A DNA stretch of 64,000 bases from Betaproteobacteria bacterium. Lineage in GTDB: Bacteria; Pseudomonadota; Gammaproteobacteria; Burkholderiales; Casimicrobiaceae. How positions within the stretch are numbered: position 1 is the first letter of the stretch; the number at the start of each line of letters is the position of its first letter. This document shows, in pieces, positions 8,277 through 17,024 of this stretch. The translations under genes were made by a program, and so were the position numbers. Location of the stretch: contig JADKKQ010000003.1 of assembly GCA_016720425.1 (NCBI GenBank), positions 186,001 through 250,000 on the forward strand, written 5' to 3'. The notes beneath the pieces were generated by a model, which saw nothing but the letters and a program-made list of their open reading frames with translations, did no database searches and was not told the origin of the DNA.

Positions 8277-9737
8277 ATGCGCCTGCAGAGCGAACTGAAG
8301 GACGTGCCCCACGGCCACGTGCTGCGCGCCAAGATGCTCATCGCCGGGTCCGCGGTCGGCGGCGAGCGCAGCATCGACGTGCGCAATCCCTACAACGGGA
8401 ACCTCGTCGGCACCGTGCCCAGGGCCGGCGTCGACGACCTCCGGCGCGCCTTCGCCATCGCCCGCGCCTTCCGCTCGCCTTTGACGCGCCACGACCGCTA
8501 TCGGATCCTGCACCGCGCGGCCGAGATCCTGCGCGCCCGCGCCGACGACGTCTCCGACCTCATCACCGCCGAGTCGGGACTGTGCAAGAAGGACACGCGG
8601 TACGAGGTCGGCCGGGCCTGCGACGTGTTCGTGTTCGCCGGCAACGCCGCGCTGCAGGACGACGGTCAGGTCTTCTCCTGCGATCTCACGCCCCACGGCC
8701 GGAAGCGCAAGGTCTACACGCTGCGCGAGCCGCTGCGGGGTGCGATCAGCGCCATCACGCCGTTCAACCACCCGCTGAACCAGGTCGCGCACAAGGTCGC
8801 CCCGTCGATCGCCACCAACAACCGGATGGTGCTGAAGCCCAGCGAGAAGACGCCGCTGTCGGCGCTGCTGCTGGCCGAGGTCCTCTACGACGCCGGACTG
8901 CCGCCGGAGATGTTCTCGGTCGTGACCGGCGACCCGCGGGAGATCGCCGACGAGATGCTGGTCAACCCCGACGTCGACCTCGTCACCTTCACCGGCGGCG
9001 TCCCGATCGGCAAGCACATCGCGGCCAAGGCGGTCTACAAGCGGCAGGTGCTGGAGCTGGGCGGCAACGACCCGATCATCGTGCTGGAGGATGCCGACCT
9101 CGACGAGGCCGCCGCGCTGGCGGCCGCCGGGTCGTACCGGAACTCCGGCCAGCGCTGCACCGCGGTCAAGCGCATCCTCGTGCACGAGGCCGTCGCCGAC
9201 CGCTTCGTCGACCTCCTGCTCGAGCGGACCCGGGCCTGGACCTACGGCGACCCGATGGACCCCGACGTCGACATGGGCACCGTCATCGACGAGGCGGCGG
9301 CGCAGTCATTCGCCGCTCGCGTCGACGAGGCGGTGGCGCAAGGCGCGCGGCTGCTGCACGGCAACGTCCGCCGCGGCGCGCTGTACTCGCCGACGCTCGT
9401 CGACCACGTCACGCCCGACGTGCCGCTGGTCAGGCACGAGACCTTCGGGCCGGTCTCGCCCGTGCTCCGCTTCCGCGACCTCGACGACGCGATCCGCATC
9501 GCGAACTCGACCGACTACGGCCTGTCGTCCGCGGTGTGCAGCAACCGCCTCGACCACATCACCCGCCTCATCGCCGAGCTCCACGTCGGCACCGTCAACG
9601 TCCGCGAGGTTCCCGGCTACCGGCTCGAGCTGACGCCCTTCGGCGGCATCAAGGACTCCGGGCTGGGCTACAAGGAAGGGGTGCAGGAGGCGATGAAGAG
9701 CTTCACCAACGTCAAGACCTATTCGCTGCCATGGTGA
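8277..9737 (+). CDS. phnY: Phosphonoacetaldehyde dehydrogenase
   Basis: This is a 486-residue NAD-dependent aldehyde dehydrogenase that oxidises phosphonoacetaldehyde to phosphonoacetate, joining PhnW to PhnA. The general-base Glu is at about E260 (VLELGGND) and the catalytic Cys at about C294 (SGQRCTAVKR). The cofactor-binding region covers about residues 150-250 (TPFNHPLNQV, KPSEKTP, FTGGVPIGK). Length and the Cys context match characterised PhnY proteins. The ATG at 8277 follows phnA by 15 bp; the Met at residue 20 is a less likely alternative. The enzyme is cytoplasmic and part of the phnR-phnA-phnY transcript. Confidence 0.93.
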   Translation: MRLQSELKDVPHGHVLRAKMLIAGSAVGGERSIDVRNPYNGNLVGTVPRAGVDDLRRAFAIARAFRSPLTRHDRYRILHRAAEILRARADDVSDLITAESGLCKKDTRYEVGRACDVFVFAGNAALQDDGQVFSCDLTPHGRKRKVYTLREPLRGAISAITPFNHPLNQVAHKVAPSIATNNRMVLKPSEKTPLSALLLAEVLYDAGLPPEMFSVVTGDPREIADEMLVNPDVDLVTFTGGVPIGKHIAAKAVYKRQVLELGGNDPIIVLEDADLDEAAALAAAGSYRNSGQRCTAVKRILVHEAVADRFVDLLLERTRAWTYGDPMDPDVDMGTVIDEAAAQSFAARVDEAVAQGARLLHGNVRRGALYSPTLVDHVTPDVPLVRHETFGPVSPVLRFRDLDDAIRIANSTDYGLSSAVCSNRLDHITRLIAELHVGTVNVREVPGYRLELTPFGGIKDSGLGYKEGVQEAMKSFTNVKTYSLPW

Positions 9738-9818
9738 ACCCGGAGCGGGCGGGATCCGCTGCGGGCGACGCCGTCGCCGCGCTCGCCCGCGCCGGCGGTG
9801 CGGGCGTATCCTGACGCG

Positions 9819-11543
9819 ATGCAGACGCTGCTCAACCTGCTGGCCGGTGTCTCGCTGCTCGTCTGGGGCACGCACATCGTGCGGGCCGGCATCCTGCGCC
9901 TGTTCGGCGGCAACCTGCGCCGCGTGCTGCGGCACAGCGCCGACAACCGCGCGGCGGCGTTCTTCGCCGGGGTTGGCGTCACCAGCCTGATCCAGAGCAG
10001 CACCGCCACCGCGCTGATCGTCGCCGCGTTCGCCGGCCAGGGCCTGATCGGCACCGCGCCGGCACTGGCCGTCATGCTGGGCGCCGACGTCGGCACCGCG
10101 CTGATCACGCTGGCGCTCTCGTTCGACCTCGCGTGGCTGTCCCCGCTGCTGATCTTCTCCGGCGTCGTGCTCTTCCTCGCGCGGCAGACGACGCCGGTCG
10201 GCCGTTTCGGCCGCGTGCTGATCGGCCTCGGCCTCATCATCTTCGCCCTGCAGTGGATCTCGGTCGCGGCCAAGCCGGTGGTCCAGGCGGCGGGGGTCAA
10301 GGTGATCTTCGCCTCGCTCACCGGCGACGTGCTCTTCGACATGCTGGTCGCCGCGGTGCTGACCGTGCTCTGCTACTCGAGCCTCGCCGTCGTGCTGCTG
10401 GTGGCGACCCTCGCGTCGCTGCACGTGATCGCGCTGCCGGTGGCGCTCGGCCTGGTGCTGGGCGCCAACCTCGGCAGCGGGCTGCTCGGCATGCTCTCCA
10501 CGCTGCACTCGCCGCCGGAAGCGCGGCGGGTCACGCTGGGCAACTTCCTGTTCAAGCTGATCGGCGGCCTGGTCGCGATCCCGCTGCTGCACCTGCTCGA
10601 GGCGCCCATCGCGAGCCTCGGCCTCGAGGACGCGAAGGAAGTCGTGCTGTTCCACGTCGGCTTCAATGTCGCGCTGGCGCTGCTCTTCATCTTCTTCACC
10701 ACGCCGATCGCGCGCCTTGCCGAGCGCCTGCTGCCGTCGCTGCCGGTCGCCGACGATCCGGGCAAGCCGCGGCACCTCGACCCGTCGGCGCTGGACACGC
10801 CGGGACTCGCGATCTCCTGCGCCGCCCGCGAGGCGCTGCGCATCGGCGACGTGATCGAGGCGATGCTGAACGGCATGCTGACGGTGCTGAAGCAGAACGA
10901 TCGCGCGCTGGCGCAGCGCCTGCGGAAGCTCGACGACACCGTCGACGACCTCTACACCGCGGTGAAGCTCTACCTCACCCAGATCTCGCGCGAGGCGCTG
11001 GAGGAGAAGGAGGGCCGCCGCTGGACCGACATCGTCTCCTTCACCATCAACATGGAGCAGGTCGGCGACATCATCGAGCGCATCATCACCGACCTCGAGG
11101 ACAAGAAGATCGACAAGGGCCGCAACTTCTCCGAGGCGGGGATGGCCGAGATCTGCGACCTCCACGCCCGGCTGATCGCCAACCTGCGGCTGGCGATGTC
11201 GGTGTTCCTCGACGGCGACCTGCGCAGCGCGCAGCAGCTGCTCGCCCAGAAGGTGCTGTTCCGCGATCTCGAGCGCGCCTACGCCGACTCGCACCTGGCC
11301 CGGCTCGCCGGCAACACCCTCGAGAGCATCGAGACCTCGTCGCTGCACCTCGACCTCATCGCCGACATGAAGCGGGTCAATTCGCACATCTGCTCGATCG
11401 CCTATCCGATCCTCGAGGAGGCCGGGGTGCTGGCGAAGACGCGGCTCAAGGAACCGGAGCCCGCCGACGCATCCGCACCGCCGCCGACCGCCGCCGCGAC
11501 CCCGCGCGAGTGGTCGGAGCGGCGCAATCCTTCCGCCGCCTGA
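9819..11543 (+). CDS. Na/Pi-cotransporter family protein with C-terminal PhoU-like domain
   Basis: This is a 574-residue inner-membrane protein. The N-terminal half has two inverted Na/Pi repeats; the first carries the QSSTATALIV motif and the second has CYSSLAVVLL at the equivalent place. The C-terminal 220 residues are helical and PhoU-like. The E. coli homologue YjbB has this architecture and exports phosphate. The ATG at 9819 is preferred to the GTG at 9798 because the first hydrophobic segment starts there. It lies 81 bp after phnY, which fits removal or handling of phosphate released by PhnA. The direction of transport cannot be read from sequence. Confidence 0.85.
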   Translation: MQTLLNLLAGVSLLVWGTHIVRAGILRLFGGNLRRVLRHSADNRAAAFFAGVGVTSLIQSSTATALIVAAFAGQGLIGTAPALAVMLGADVGTALITLALSFDLAWLSPLLIFSGVVLFLARQTTPVGRFGRVLIGLGLIIFALQWISVAAKPVVQAAGVKVIFASLTGDVLFDMLVAAVLTVLCYSSLAVVLLVATLASLHVIALPVALGLVLGANLGSGLLGMLSTLHSPPEARRVTLGNFLFKLIGGLVAIPLLHLLEAPIASLGLEDAKEVVLFHVGFNVALALLFIFFTTPIARLAERLLPSLPVADDPGKPRHLDPSALDTPGLAISCAAREALRIGDVIEAMLNGMLTVLKQNDRALAQRLRKLDDTVDDLYTAVKLYLTQISREALEEKEGRRWTDIVSFTINMEQVGDIIERIITDLEDKKIDKGRNFSEAGMAEICDLHARLIANLRLAMSVFLDGDLRSAQQLLAQKVLFRDLERAYADSHLARLAGNTLESIETSSLHLDLIADMKRVNSHICSIAYPILEEAGVLAKTRLKEPEPADASAPPPTAAATPREWSERRNPSAA

Positions 11544-11562
11544 CCGCGGCTCGGACGTCGAC

Positions 11563-12417
11563 GTGGACGCGGCGGGACTCTCCCTCGGCATCACGCTGGC
11601 GGTCCTCGCCGCCGGCTTCCTGCACGCCAGCTGGAACGCGCTGCTGAAGTCCGCACGCGGCGGGGACCCGCTGCTCGACACCGCCGCCGTCGTCGCCGGG
11701 TCGGCGCTGTGCGGGCTGGCGCTGATCCCGTTCGTCGCGCCGCCCGACCCGACGGCGTGGAAGTTCGCCGCCGCCTCGGCGCTGGTCCATTGCGCCTACT
11801 ACCTGACGCTCGCCCAGGCGTATCGCACCGGCGACCTGTCGTTCGCCTATCCGCTGATGCGCGGCACGGCGCCGCTGCTGGTCGCGCTGCTCGGCATCGC
11901 CTTCCTGCGCGAGTGGCCCAGCCTCCAGGTCGCGATCGGCATCCTGCTCATCTGCCTCGGCATCGTCGGCATCGCCTTCGCGCGCCGCGGCCGGCACACC
12001 GCCGCCGCGGCCGGCTGGGCGCTGGCGAACGCGGGGATCATCGCCGTCTACACGCTGATCGACGGCGCCGGTGCCCGCGCTTCCGGCAACGCGCTGTCCT
12101 ACGTCGCCTGGCTGACCTTCCTCGAAGGCCTGCCGTTCCTCGGCTGGATCTTCGCTCGGCGCGGGCGCCCGGCGGCGGCCTACCTGGCCCGCGGCTGGCG
12201 GCGCGGCCTCGTCGGCGGCGCCATCAGCGTCGCCGCCTACGGCATCGTGCTGTGGGCGATGACCCGCGCCCCGGTCGCGGCGGTCGCCGCGCTGCGCGAG
12301 ACCTCGGTGCTGTTCGCCGCGCTCATCGGCGCCGTGTGGCTGAAGGAAGGCTTCGGCCCGCGGCGGATCGCCGGCGCGGCCAGCGTCGTCCTGGGCGTCG
12401 CCGCGCTGAAGCTCTGA
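11563..12417 (+). CDS. EamA/DMT-family membrane protein, phosphonate-associated type
   Basis: This 284-residue protein has about ten transmembrane segments in two EamA repeats (roughly residues 5-140 and 150-283). A GTG at 11563, 19 bp after the preceding gene, is the likely start, since the first helix (ITLAVLAAGFLHASWNALL) follows it. DMT proteins move small metabolites across the inner membrane. A subgroup of this length is repeatedly found next to AEP genes as a putative phosphonate-utilisation membrane protein, and the position here fits that group. The substrate is unknown; efflux of a pathway intermediate or amino compound is plausible. Confidence 0.8.
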   Translation: MDAAGLSLGITLAVLAAGFLHASWNALLKSARGGDPLLDTAAVVAGSALCGLALIPFVAPPDPTAWKFAAASALVHCAYYLTLAQAYRTGDLSFAYPLMRGTAPLLVALLGIAFLREWPSLQVAIGILLICLGIVGIAFARRGRHTAAAAGWALANAGIIAVYTLIDGAGARASGNALSYVAWLTFLEGLPFLGWIFARRGRPAAAYLARGWRRGLVGGAISVAAYGIVLWAMTRAPVAAVAALRETSVLFAALIGAVWLKEGFGPRRIAGAASVVLGVAALKL

Positions 12418-12462
12418 GCGAACTTCCGTTCACCCGATTCCCCCACCCGCGAGGCAGCGCCG

Positions 12463-14883
12463 ATGCAACTACCCACCCAGGCCCGCGTCGTCGTCGTCGG
12501 CGGCGGCATCGCCGGCGTCTCCACTGCCTACCACCTGACCAAGCTCGGCATCCGCGACGTCGTGCTGCTCGAGCAGGGCAAACTCACCTGTGGCACGACC
12601 TGGCACGCCGCCGGCCTCGTCGGCCAGACGCGCGCCACGCGCAACGCGACGCGGATGAGCCTCTATGGCATCGAGCTGTATTCGACGCTGGAGCACGAGA
12701 CGGGACTCGCGACCGGCTGGAAGCAGTGCGGCAGCCTCAACGTCGCCAGGACCGCCGACCGCCTGACGCTGATGCGCCGGCAGATGGCGCGGGCGCAGAG
12801 TTTCGGCATCGAGTTCGACTTCGTCGCGCCGGCCGACGCGGCACGCTACGCGCCGATCCTGCGCACCGACGACCTCGTCGGCGCGGTGTGGATTCCCGGC
12901 GACGGCAAGGTGAATCCCACCGATCTCACCCAGTCGCTCGCCCGCGGCGCGCGCAACGGCGGCGCGGTGATCGCCGAAGGCATTCGCGTCACCGGCGTCG
13001 ACGTCGTCGAAGGGCGGGTCGCCGGCATCCGCTGGCGCAGCGACGACGGCGAGGGAGCGATCCGGTGCGAGTCGATCGTCAACTGCGCCGGACAGTGGGC
13101 GCGCGAGTTCGGCCTGCTGGCGGGCGTCAACGTCCCGCTCTGCTCGGCCGAGCACTTCTACCTCGTCACCGCACCCATCGCCGGCGTCACGCCCGCGCTG
13201 CCGGTGATCCGCGACCCCGACGGCTACCTCTACTACAAGGAGGAAGTCGGCGGCCTGGTGATGGGCGGCTTCGAGCCCAGGGCCAAGCCCTGGAACGTCG
13301 CCCGCATTCCCGACCGCTTCGAGTTCCAGCTGCTGCCCGAGGACTGGGATCAGTTCGAGATCCTCATGCGCAACGCGATCCACCGCACGCCCTGCCTCGA
13401 GACGGCGGAAGTGAAGCTGCTGCTGAACGGCCCGGAGAGCTTCACCCCGGACGGCAACTTCATCCTCGGCGAAGCCCCCGAGGTGGCCGGCTATTTCGTC
13501 TGCGCCGGCTTCAACTCGGCGGGCATCGCGAACTCCGGCGGGGCCGGCAAGCTCGCCGCCGAGTGGCTGGCACGGGGCGAGGCGCCGCTCGACCTCTGGG
13601 ACGTCGACATCCGCCGCTTCGCGCCCTTCCACGCCAATCGGCGCCACCTCGCCGACCGCACCGTCGAGTCGCTGGGGCTGCACTACGCGATGCGCTGGCC
13701 GCGCGAGGAGCTGACGACGGTGCGGCCGCTGCGCCGCTCGCCGCTCTACGACCGGCTGCGCGCCAGGGGCGCCGTGTTCGGCAGCAGGATGAACTGGGAG
13801 CGCGCCAACTACTTCCTCGCTCCGGGCGCCGCGGTGCCGCCGCCCACGTTCGGGACGCCGGGCTGGCTGCCGCAGGTGCTGGAGGAGCAGCGCGCCTGCC
13901 GCGAGCAGGTCGTGCTCTTCGACCAGACGTCGTTCGCGAAATTCGTGCTCAAGGGTCGCGACGCGCTGGCGGTGCTGCAGCGGCTCTGCGCCAACGACGT
14001 CGACGTCGCTCCCGGGCGCATCGTCTACACGGCGATGCTGAACGCGCGCGGCGGATTCGAGAGCGATCTCACGGTGATCCGGATCGCGCCGCTGGAATTC
14101 CTCATCGTCTCCGGCTCGGCTCAGGCGACGCGCGACGGCGCCTGGATCGAGCGCGCCATCGCCGTCCACGAGCGCGCGGCGCTGGTCGACGTGACCAGCG
14201 GCTGGTCAGTGCTGTCGGTGATGGGCCCGCAGGCCGAGGCGCTGCTCGCGCGGCTGTCGCCGGACGACCTGTCGAAATCCGGACTGCCCTTCGCCACCAC
14301 GCGGGAGATCGACGTCGGCCACGCACGCGTCCGCGCGGCGCGGATGAGTTACGTCGGCGGCCCGGGCTACGAGCTCTACGTCGCCACCGATCAGTGCTGC
14401 ACGCTCTACGACGCGCTGGTCGCCGCCGGTGAGGAGTTCGGGCTGCGCGACGCCGGCTACTACACGATCGACGCGCTGCGGATCGAAGCCGGCCGGCGCG
14501 CCTGGGGCGCCGAGCTGTCGCCGGACGAGACACCCTGGGAGGCCGGCCTCGGCTTCGCGGTGAAGCTCGACAAGCCCGTCGCCTTCAGCGGCCGCGACGC
14601 GCTGCGGGCGACGCCCCCGTCGGCCGCGAGCAAGCGCCTGGTCCAGTTCACCTTCGACGACCCGGCGGCCTTCCCGTGGGGTGGGGAGCCGATCCTGATG
14701 GACGGTCGCCATGTCGGCGAGCTGACCTCGGCCGGCTACAGTCGACGGCTGGGCCGCGCCGTCGCCATGGGCTACGCCCGCGCCGACCGGCCGCTGACCG
14801 ACACGATGATCGTCGCCGCGCGCTACGAGGTCGACGTCGCCGGCGCCCGCTTTGCCGTGACCCCCCACCTGCGGCTCGCCTGA
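12463..14883 (+). CDS. FAD-dependent oxidoreductase with GcvT domain (dimethylglycine/sarcosine dehydrogenase-like)
   Basis: This is an 806-residue, two-part cytoplasmic enzyme. Residues 8-380 are a DAO-type FAD domain with dinucleotide motif VVVGGGIAGVSTA and WHAAGL near residue 47, where the His matches the covalent flavin attachment site of dimethylglycine dehydrogenase. From about residue 440 a folate-binding GcvT domain and its C-terminal barrel follow. Such proteins oxidatively remove N-methyl groups and pass the one-carbon unit to tetrahydrofolate. It is 45 bp downstream of the phosphonate genes on the same strand, so an N-methylated aminophosphonate substrate is possible, but dimethylglycine or sarcosine is equally consistent. 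Confidence 0.87.
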   Translation: MQLPTQARVVVVGGGIAGVSTAYHLTKLGIRDVVLLEQGKLTCGTTWHAAGLVGQTRATRNATRMSLYGIELYSTLEHETGLATGWKQCGSLNVARTADRLTLMRRQMARAQSFGIEFDFVAPADAARYAPILRTDDLVGAVWIPGDGKVNPTDLTQSLARGARNGGAVIAEGIRVTGVDVVEGRVAGIRWRSDDGEGAIRCESIVNCAGQWAREFGLLAGVNVPLCSAEHFYLVTAPIAGVTPALPVIRDPDGYLYYKEEVGGLVMGGFEPRAKPWNVARIPDRFEFQLLPEDWDQFEILMRNAIHRTPCLETAEVKLLLNGPESFTPDGNFILGEAPEVAGYFVCAGFNSAGIANSGGAGKLAAEWLARGEAPLDLWDVDIRRFAPFHANRRHLADRTVESLGLHYAMRWPREELTTVRPLRRSPLYDRLRARGAVFGSRMNWERANYFLAPGAAVPPPTFGTPGWLPQVLEEQRACREQVVLFDQTSFAKFVLKGRDALAVLQRLCANDVDVAPGRIVYTAMLNARGGFESDLTVIRIAPLEFLIVSGSAQATRDGAWIERAIAVHERAALVDVTSGWSVLSVMGPQAEALLARLSPDDLSKSGLPFATTREIDVGHARVRAARMSYVGGPGYELYVATDQCCTLYDALVAAGEEFGLRDAGYYTIDALRIEAGRRAWGAELSPDETPWEAGLGFAVKLDKPVAFSGRDALRATPPSAASKRLVQFTFDDPAAFPWGGEPILMDGRHVGELTSAGYSRRLGRAVAMGYARADRPLTDTMIVAARYEVDVAGARFAVTPHLRLA

Positions 14884-14990
14884 ACGACGGAACCGTCGGG
14901 CCCCACCGCCGGTCGAAGCGTCGACTCTTTCGTCCCGGAATTTGCCATGCGCCCTGCCCCCGACGCCCGACGCCCGCCGTGCTGCGCCTG

Positions 14991-16097
14991 ATGCGGCGCT
15001 TCCGGCACCTCGTCATCGCCGCGCTGGCCGGGGCGCTGCTCGGCGCGGCGCTCGCGCTCGCGACCGACCTCCCGCAGCGCAACGCGCCGTTCGCCGCCGC
15101 GCCGCCGCATCACACGGCGACCGGCTTTCGCAACAACTACCTGAACGTGGATCCTTCGGGGTTCTGGCGGTGGCAGTGGGAGCGCTGGACCACCGGCGTG
15201 CCGGCGCTGCCCGAAGGCGGCTGGCAGTTCCCGCGCGACGTCCCCGATGCCGCCTTCCTCCGGGCCAACCGCAGCGAGACCACGGTGACCTGGATCGGGC
15301 ACGCGACGCTGCTGCTGCAGGTGGCCGGCGTCAACATCCTCACCGACCCGGTGTGGAGCGAGCGCGCCTCGCCCCTGCCCTTCGCCGGACCGAAGCGCTG
15401 GGTGCCCCCGGCGCTGCCGCTGGCGGAATTGCCGCACATCGACGTGGTGCTGATCTCGCACAACCACTACGATCATCTCGACGAAGCCACGGTGATGGCG
15501 CTGGCAGGGCAGGCAGGCGGCCCGCCGCGCTTCTACGTTCCCCTGGGCGTCGACGCGTGGTTCGCCGCCCGCGACCTGCCGGTCCACGCCACGATGGACT
15601 GGTGGCAACGCGGCAGCGACGGGCCACTGGACGTTCACTTCGTGCCGGCCCAGCACTGGAGCGCGCGCGCGCTGTGGGACCGCAACCAGACGCTGTGGGG
15701 CGGCTTCGTCGTCGAGGCGCAGGACTTCCGCTTCATCTACACCGGCGACACCGGCTACTCGCAGGACTTCCGCGACATCGCCGCCCGCTTCGGCCGCTTC
15801 GATCTCGCCGCGATCCCGATCGGCAGCTATGCGCCGCGGTGGTTCATGGGCCCGCAGCACGTCGACCCGGAAGAGGCGGTCGCGATCCACCGCGACCTCG
15901 CCGCGCGCCATTCGCTCGGCGTGCACTGGGGCACCTTCGTGCTGACCGACGAGCCGCTCGACGAACCGCCGGTCCGGCTGCGCGCAGCGGCGGCCGCTGC
16001 CGGCTTGCCGGCCGACGCGTTCTGGGTCTTCCGGCACGGCGAGACGCGCCGGCTCGGCAGCGCCGCGCCTCTGGCGCGTGCCGCCGATGGACGCTGA
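14991..16097 (+). CDS. MBL-fold metallo-hydrolase (NAPE-PLD-like), membrane-anchored or exported
   Basis: This protein of about 368 residues has an N-terminal hydrophobic segment (RHLVIAALAGALLGAALALA) and a metallo-beta-lactamase core. The metal-binding HNHYDH motif is near residue 160, followed by a conserved His in VPAQHW, Asp in YTGDTG and His in GVHWGT. The order resembles UlaG/NAPE-phospholipase-D-like hydrolases with a C-terminal lactamase domain. The ATG at 14991 gives a clean signal/anchor; a GTG at 14979 is an alternative, and no good ribosome site is visible for either. The substrate is unknown and there is no clear functional link to its neighbours. Confidence 0.8.
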   Translation: MRRFRHLVIAALAGALLGAALALATDLPQRNAPFAAAPPHHTATGFRNNYLNVDPSGFWRWQWERWTTGVPALPEGGWQFPRDVPDAAFLRANRSETTVTWIGHATLLLQVAGVNILTDPVWSERASPLPFAGPKRWVPPALPLAELPHIDVVLISHNHYDHLDEATVMALAGQAGGPPRFYVPLGVDAWFAARDLPVHATMDWWQRGSDGPLDVHFVPAQHWSARALWDRNQTLWGGFVVEAQDFRFIYTGDTGYSQDFRDIAARFGRFDLAAIPIGSYAPRWFMGPQHVDPEEAVAIHRDLAARHSLGVHWGTFVLTDEPLDEPPVRLRAAAAAAGLPADAFWVFRHGETRRLGSAAPLARAADGR

Positions 16098-16187
16098 CGC
16101 CGGGACGGTTCGCGCGCGCGACGCACTTCCCCCGCCGCCCGCGCTGTGGTTACATGTCGGGTTGCCCCCTCCGCCCGACCGTTGCCG

Positions 16188-17024
16188 ATGCCGCACCGCT
16201 ACCCCACCCCGCCGCGCCGCGGGCGCACGCCCCAGAATCCCGCCGGCACGAGCACCGGACAGGTGCAGAGCCTCACCCGCGGGCTGTCGATACTCGAGGT
16301 GCTCGCCAAGGCCGAAGGCGGGCTTACGCTCACCGACGTGACGCAGCGGGTCGGCCTGCCCGCCTCGACCACGCACCGGCTGCTCGCCACGCTGGAAAAG
16401 ACCGGCTACGTGGTCCAGGCGGGCGAACTCGGTCGCTGGTACGTCGGCCTGCAGGCCTTCGCCGTCGGCTCCAGTTTCCTCGCCAATCGCGATTTCGTGG
16501 CCCAGAGTCACCCCTACATGCGCCGGCTGATGGAACAGGCCGGCGAGACGGTGAACCTCGCCATCCTCGACGGCACCGAAGCGGTGTTCATCGACCAGGT
16601 GCAGTGCCGCGAGACGATGCGCACCATCGTCAAGCTGGGCAGCCGCGTGCCACTGCACGCCTCCGGCGTCGGCAAGGCGCTGTTCGCATCGCTGCGCGAC
16701 GAGCAGATCGACGCCATTCTGAAAGTCAAGGGCTTGCCGCGGATCACGCCGCACACGATCACCGCGCCCGAGACGATGTGGGCCGCGTTGCGGGTGATCC
16801 GGCAGCGCGGCTTCTCCTTCGACGACGAGGAGCACCTGCCGGGCACGCGCTGCGTCGCCGCGCCGATCTACGACGAGCACGGCGAGTCGGTGGCGGCGAT
16901 CTCGATCGCCGGGCCGTCGGCGCGGCTTCCCGACGAGCGCATCCGGCAGCTGGGGCTGCTGGTCGCCCACATCGCCGAGGAAGTCACCCGCCGGCTAGGC
17001 GGACGCTGGCCCCATCCCCACTGA
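16188..17024 (+). CDS. IclR-family transcriptional regulator
   Basis: This 278-residue regulator has an N-terminal winged helix-turn-helix (about residues 28-90, with LTDVTQRVGLPASTTHRLLATLEKTG spread over its recognition region) and an IclR effector domain (about 105-270, with the conserved HASGVGKALFA and GTRCVAAPIYDEHG). Start choice is the ATG at 16188; a GTG at 16146 would add a Pro/Arg-rich tail not seen in the family. It follows the MBL hydrolase by 90 bp and overlaps the 3' end of nagZ by 30 bp on the opposite strand. The regulated genes are not evident. Confidence 0.88.
   Translation: MPHRYPTPPRRGRTPQNPAGTSTGQVQSLTRGLSILEVLAKAEGGLTLTDVTQRVGLPASTTHRLLATLEKTGYVVQAGELGRWYVGLQAFAVGSSFLANRDFVAQSHPYMRRLMEQAGETVNLAILDGTEAVFIDQVQCRETMRTIVKLGSRVPLHASGVGKALFASLRDEQIDAILKVKGLPRITPHTITAPETMWAALRVIRQRGFSFDDEEHLPGTRCVAAPIYDEHGESVAAISIAGPSARLPDERIRQLGLLVAHIAEEVTRRLGGRWPHPH

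Noticed and set aside
14947..14990. ATG at 14947 as start of the MBL-fold hydrolase
   Set aside because: It is in a different reading frame from the hydrolase; the in-frame candidates are GTG 14979 and ATG 14991.
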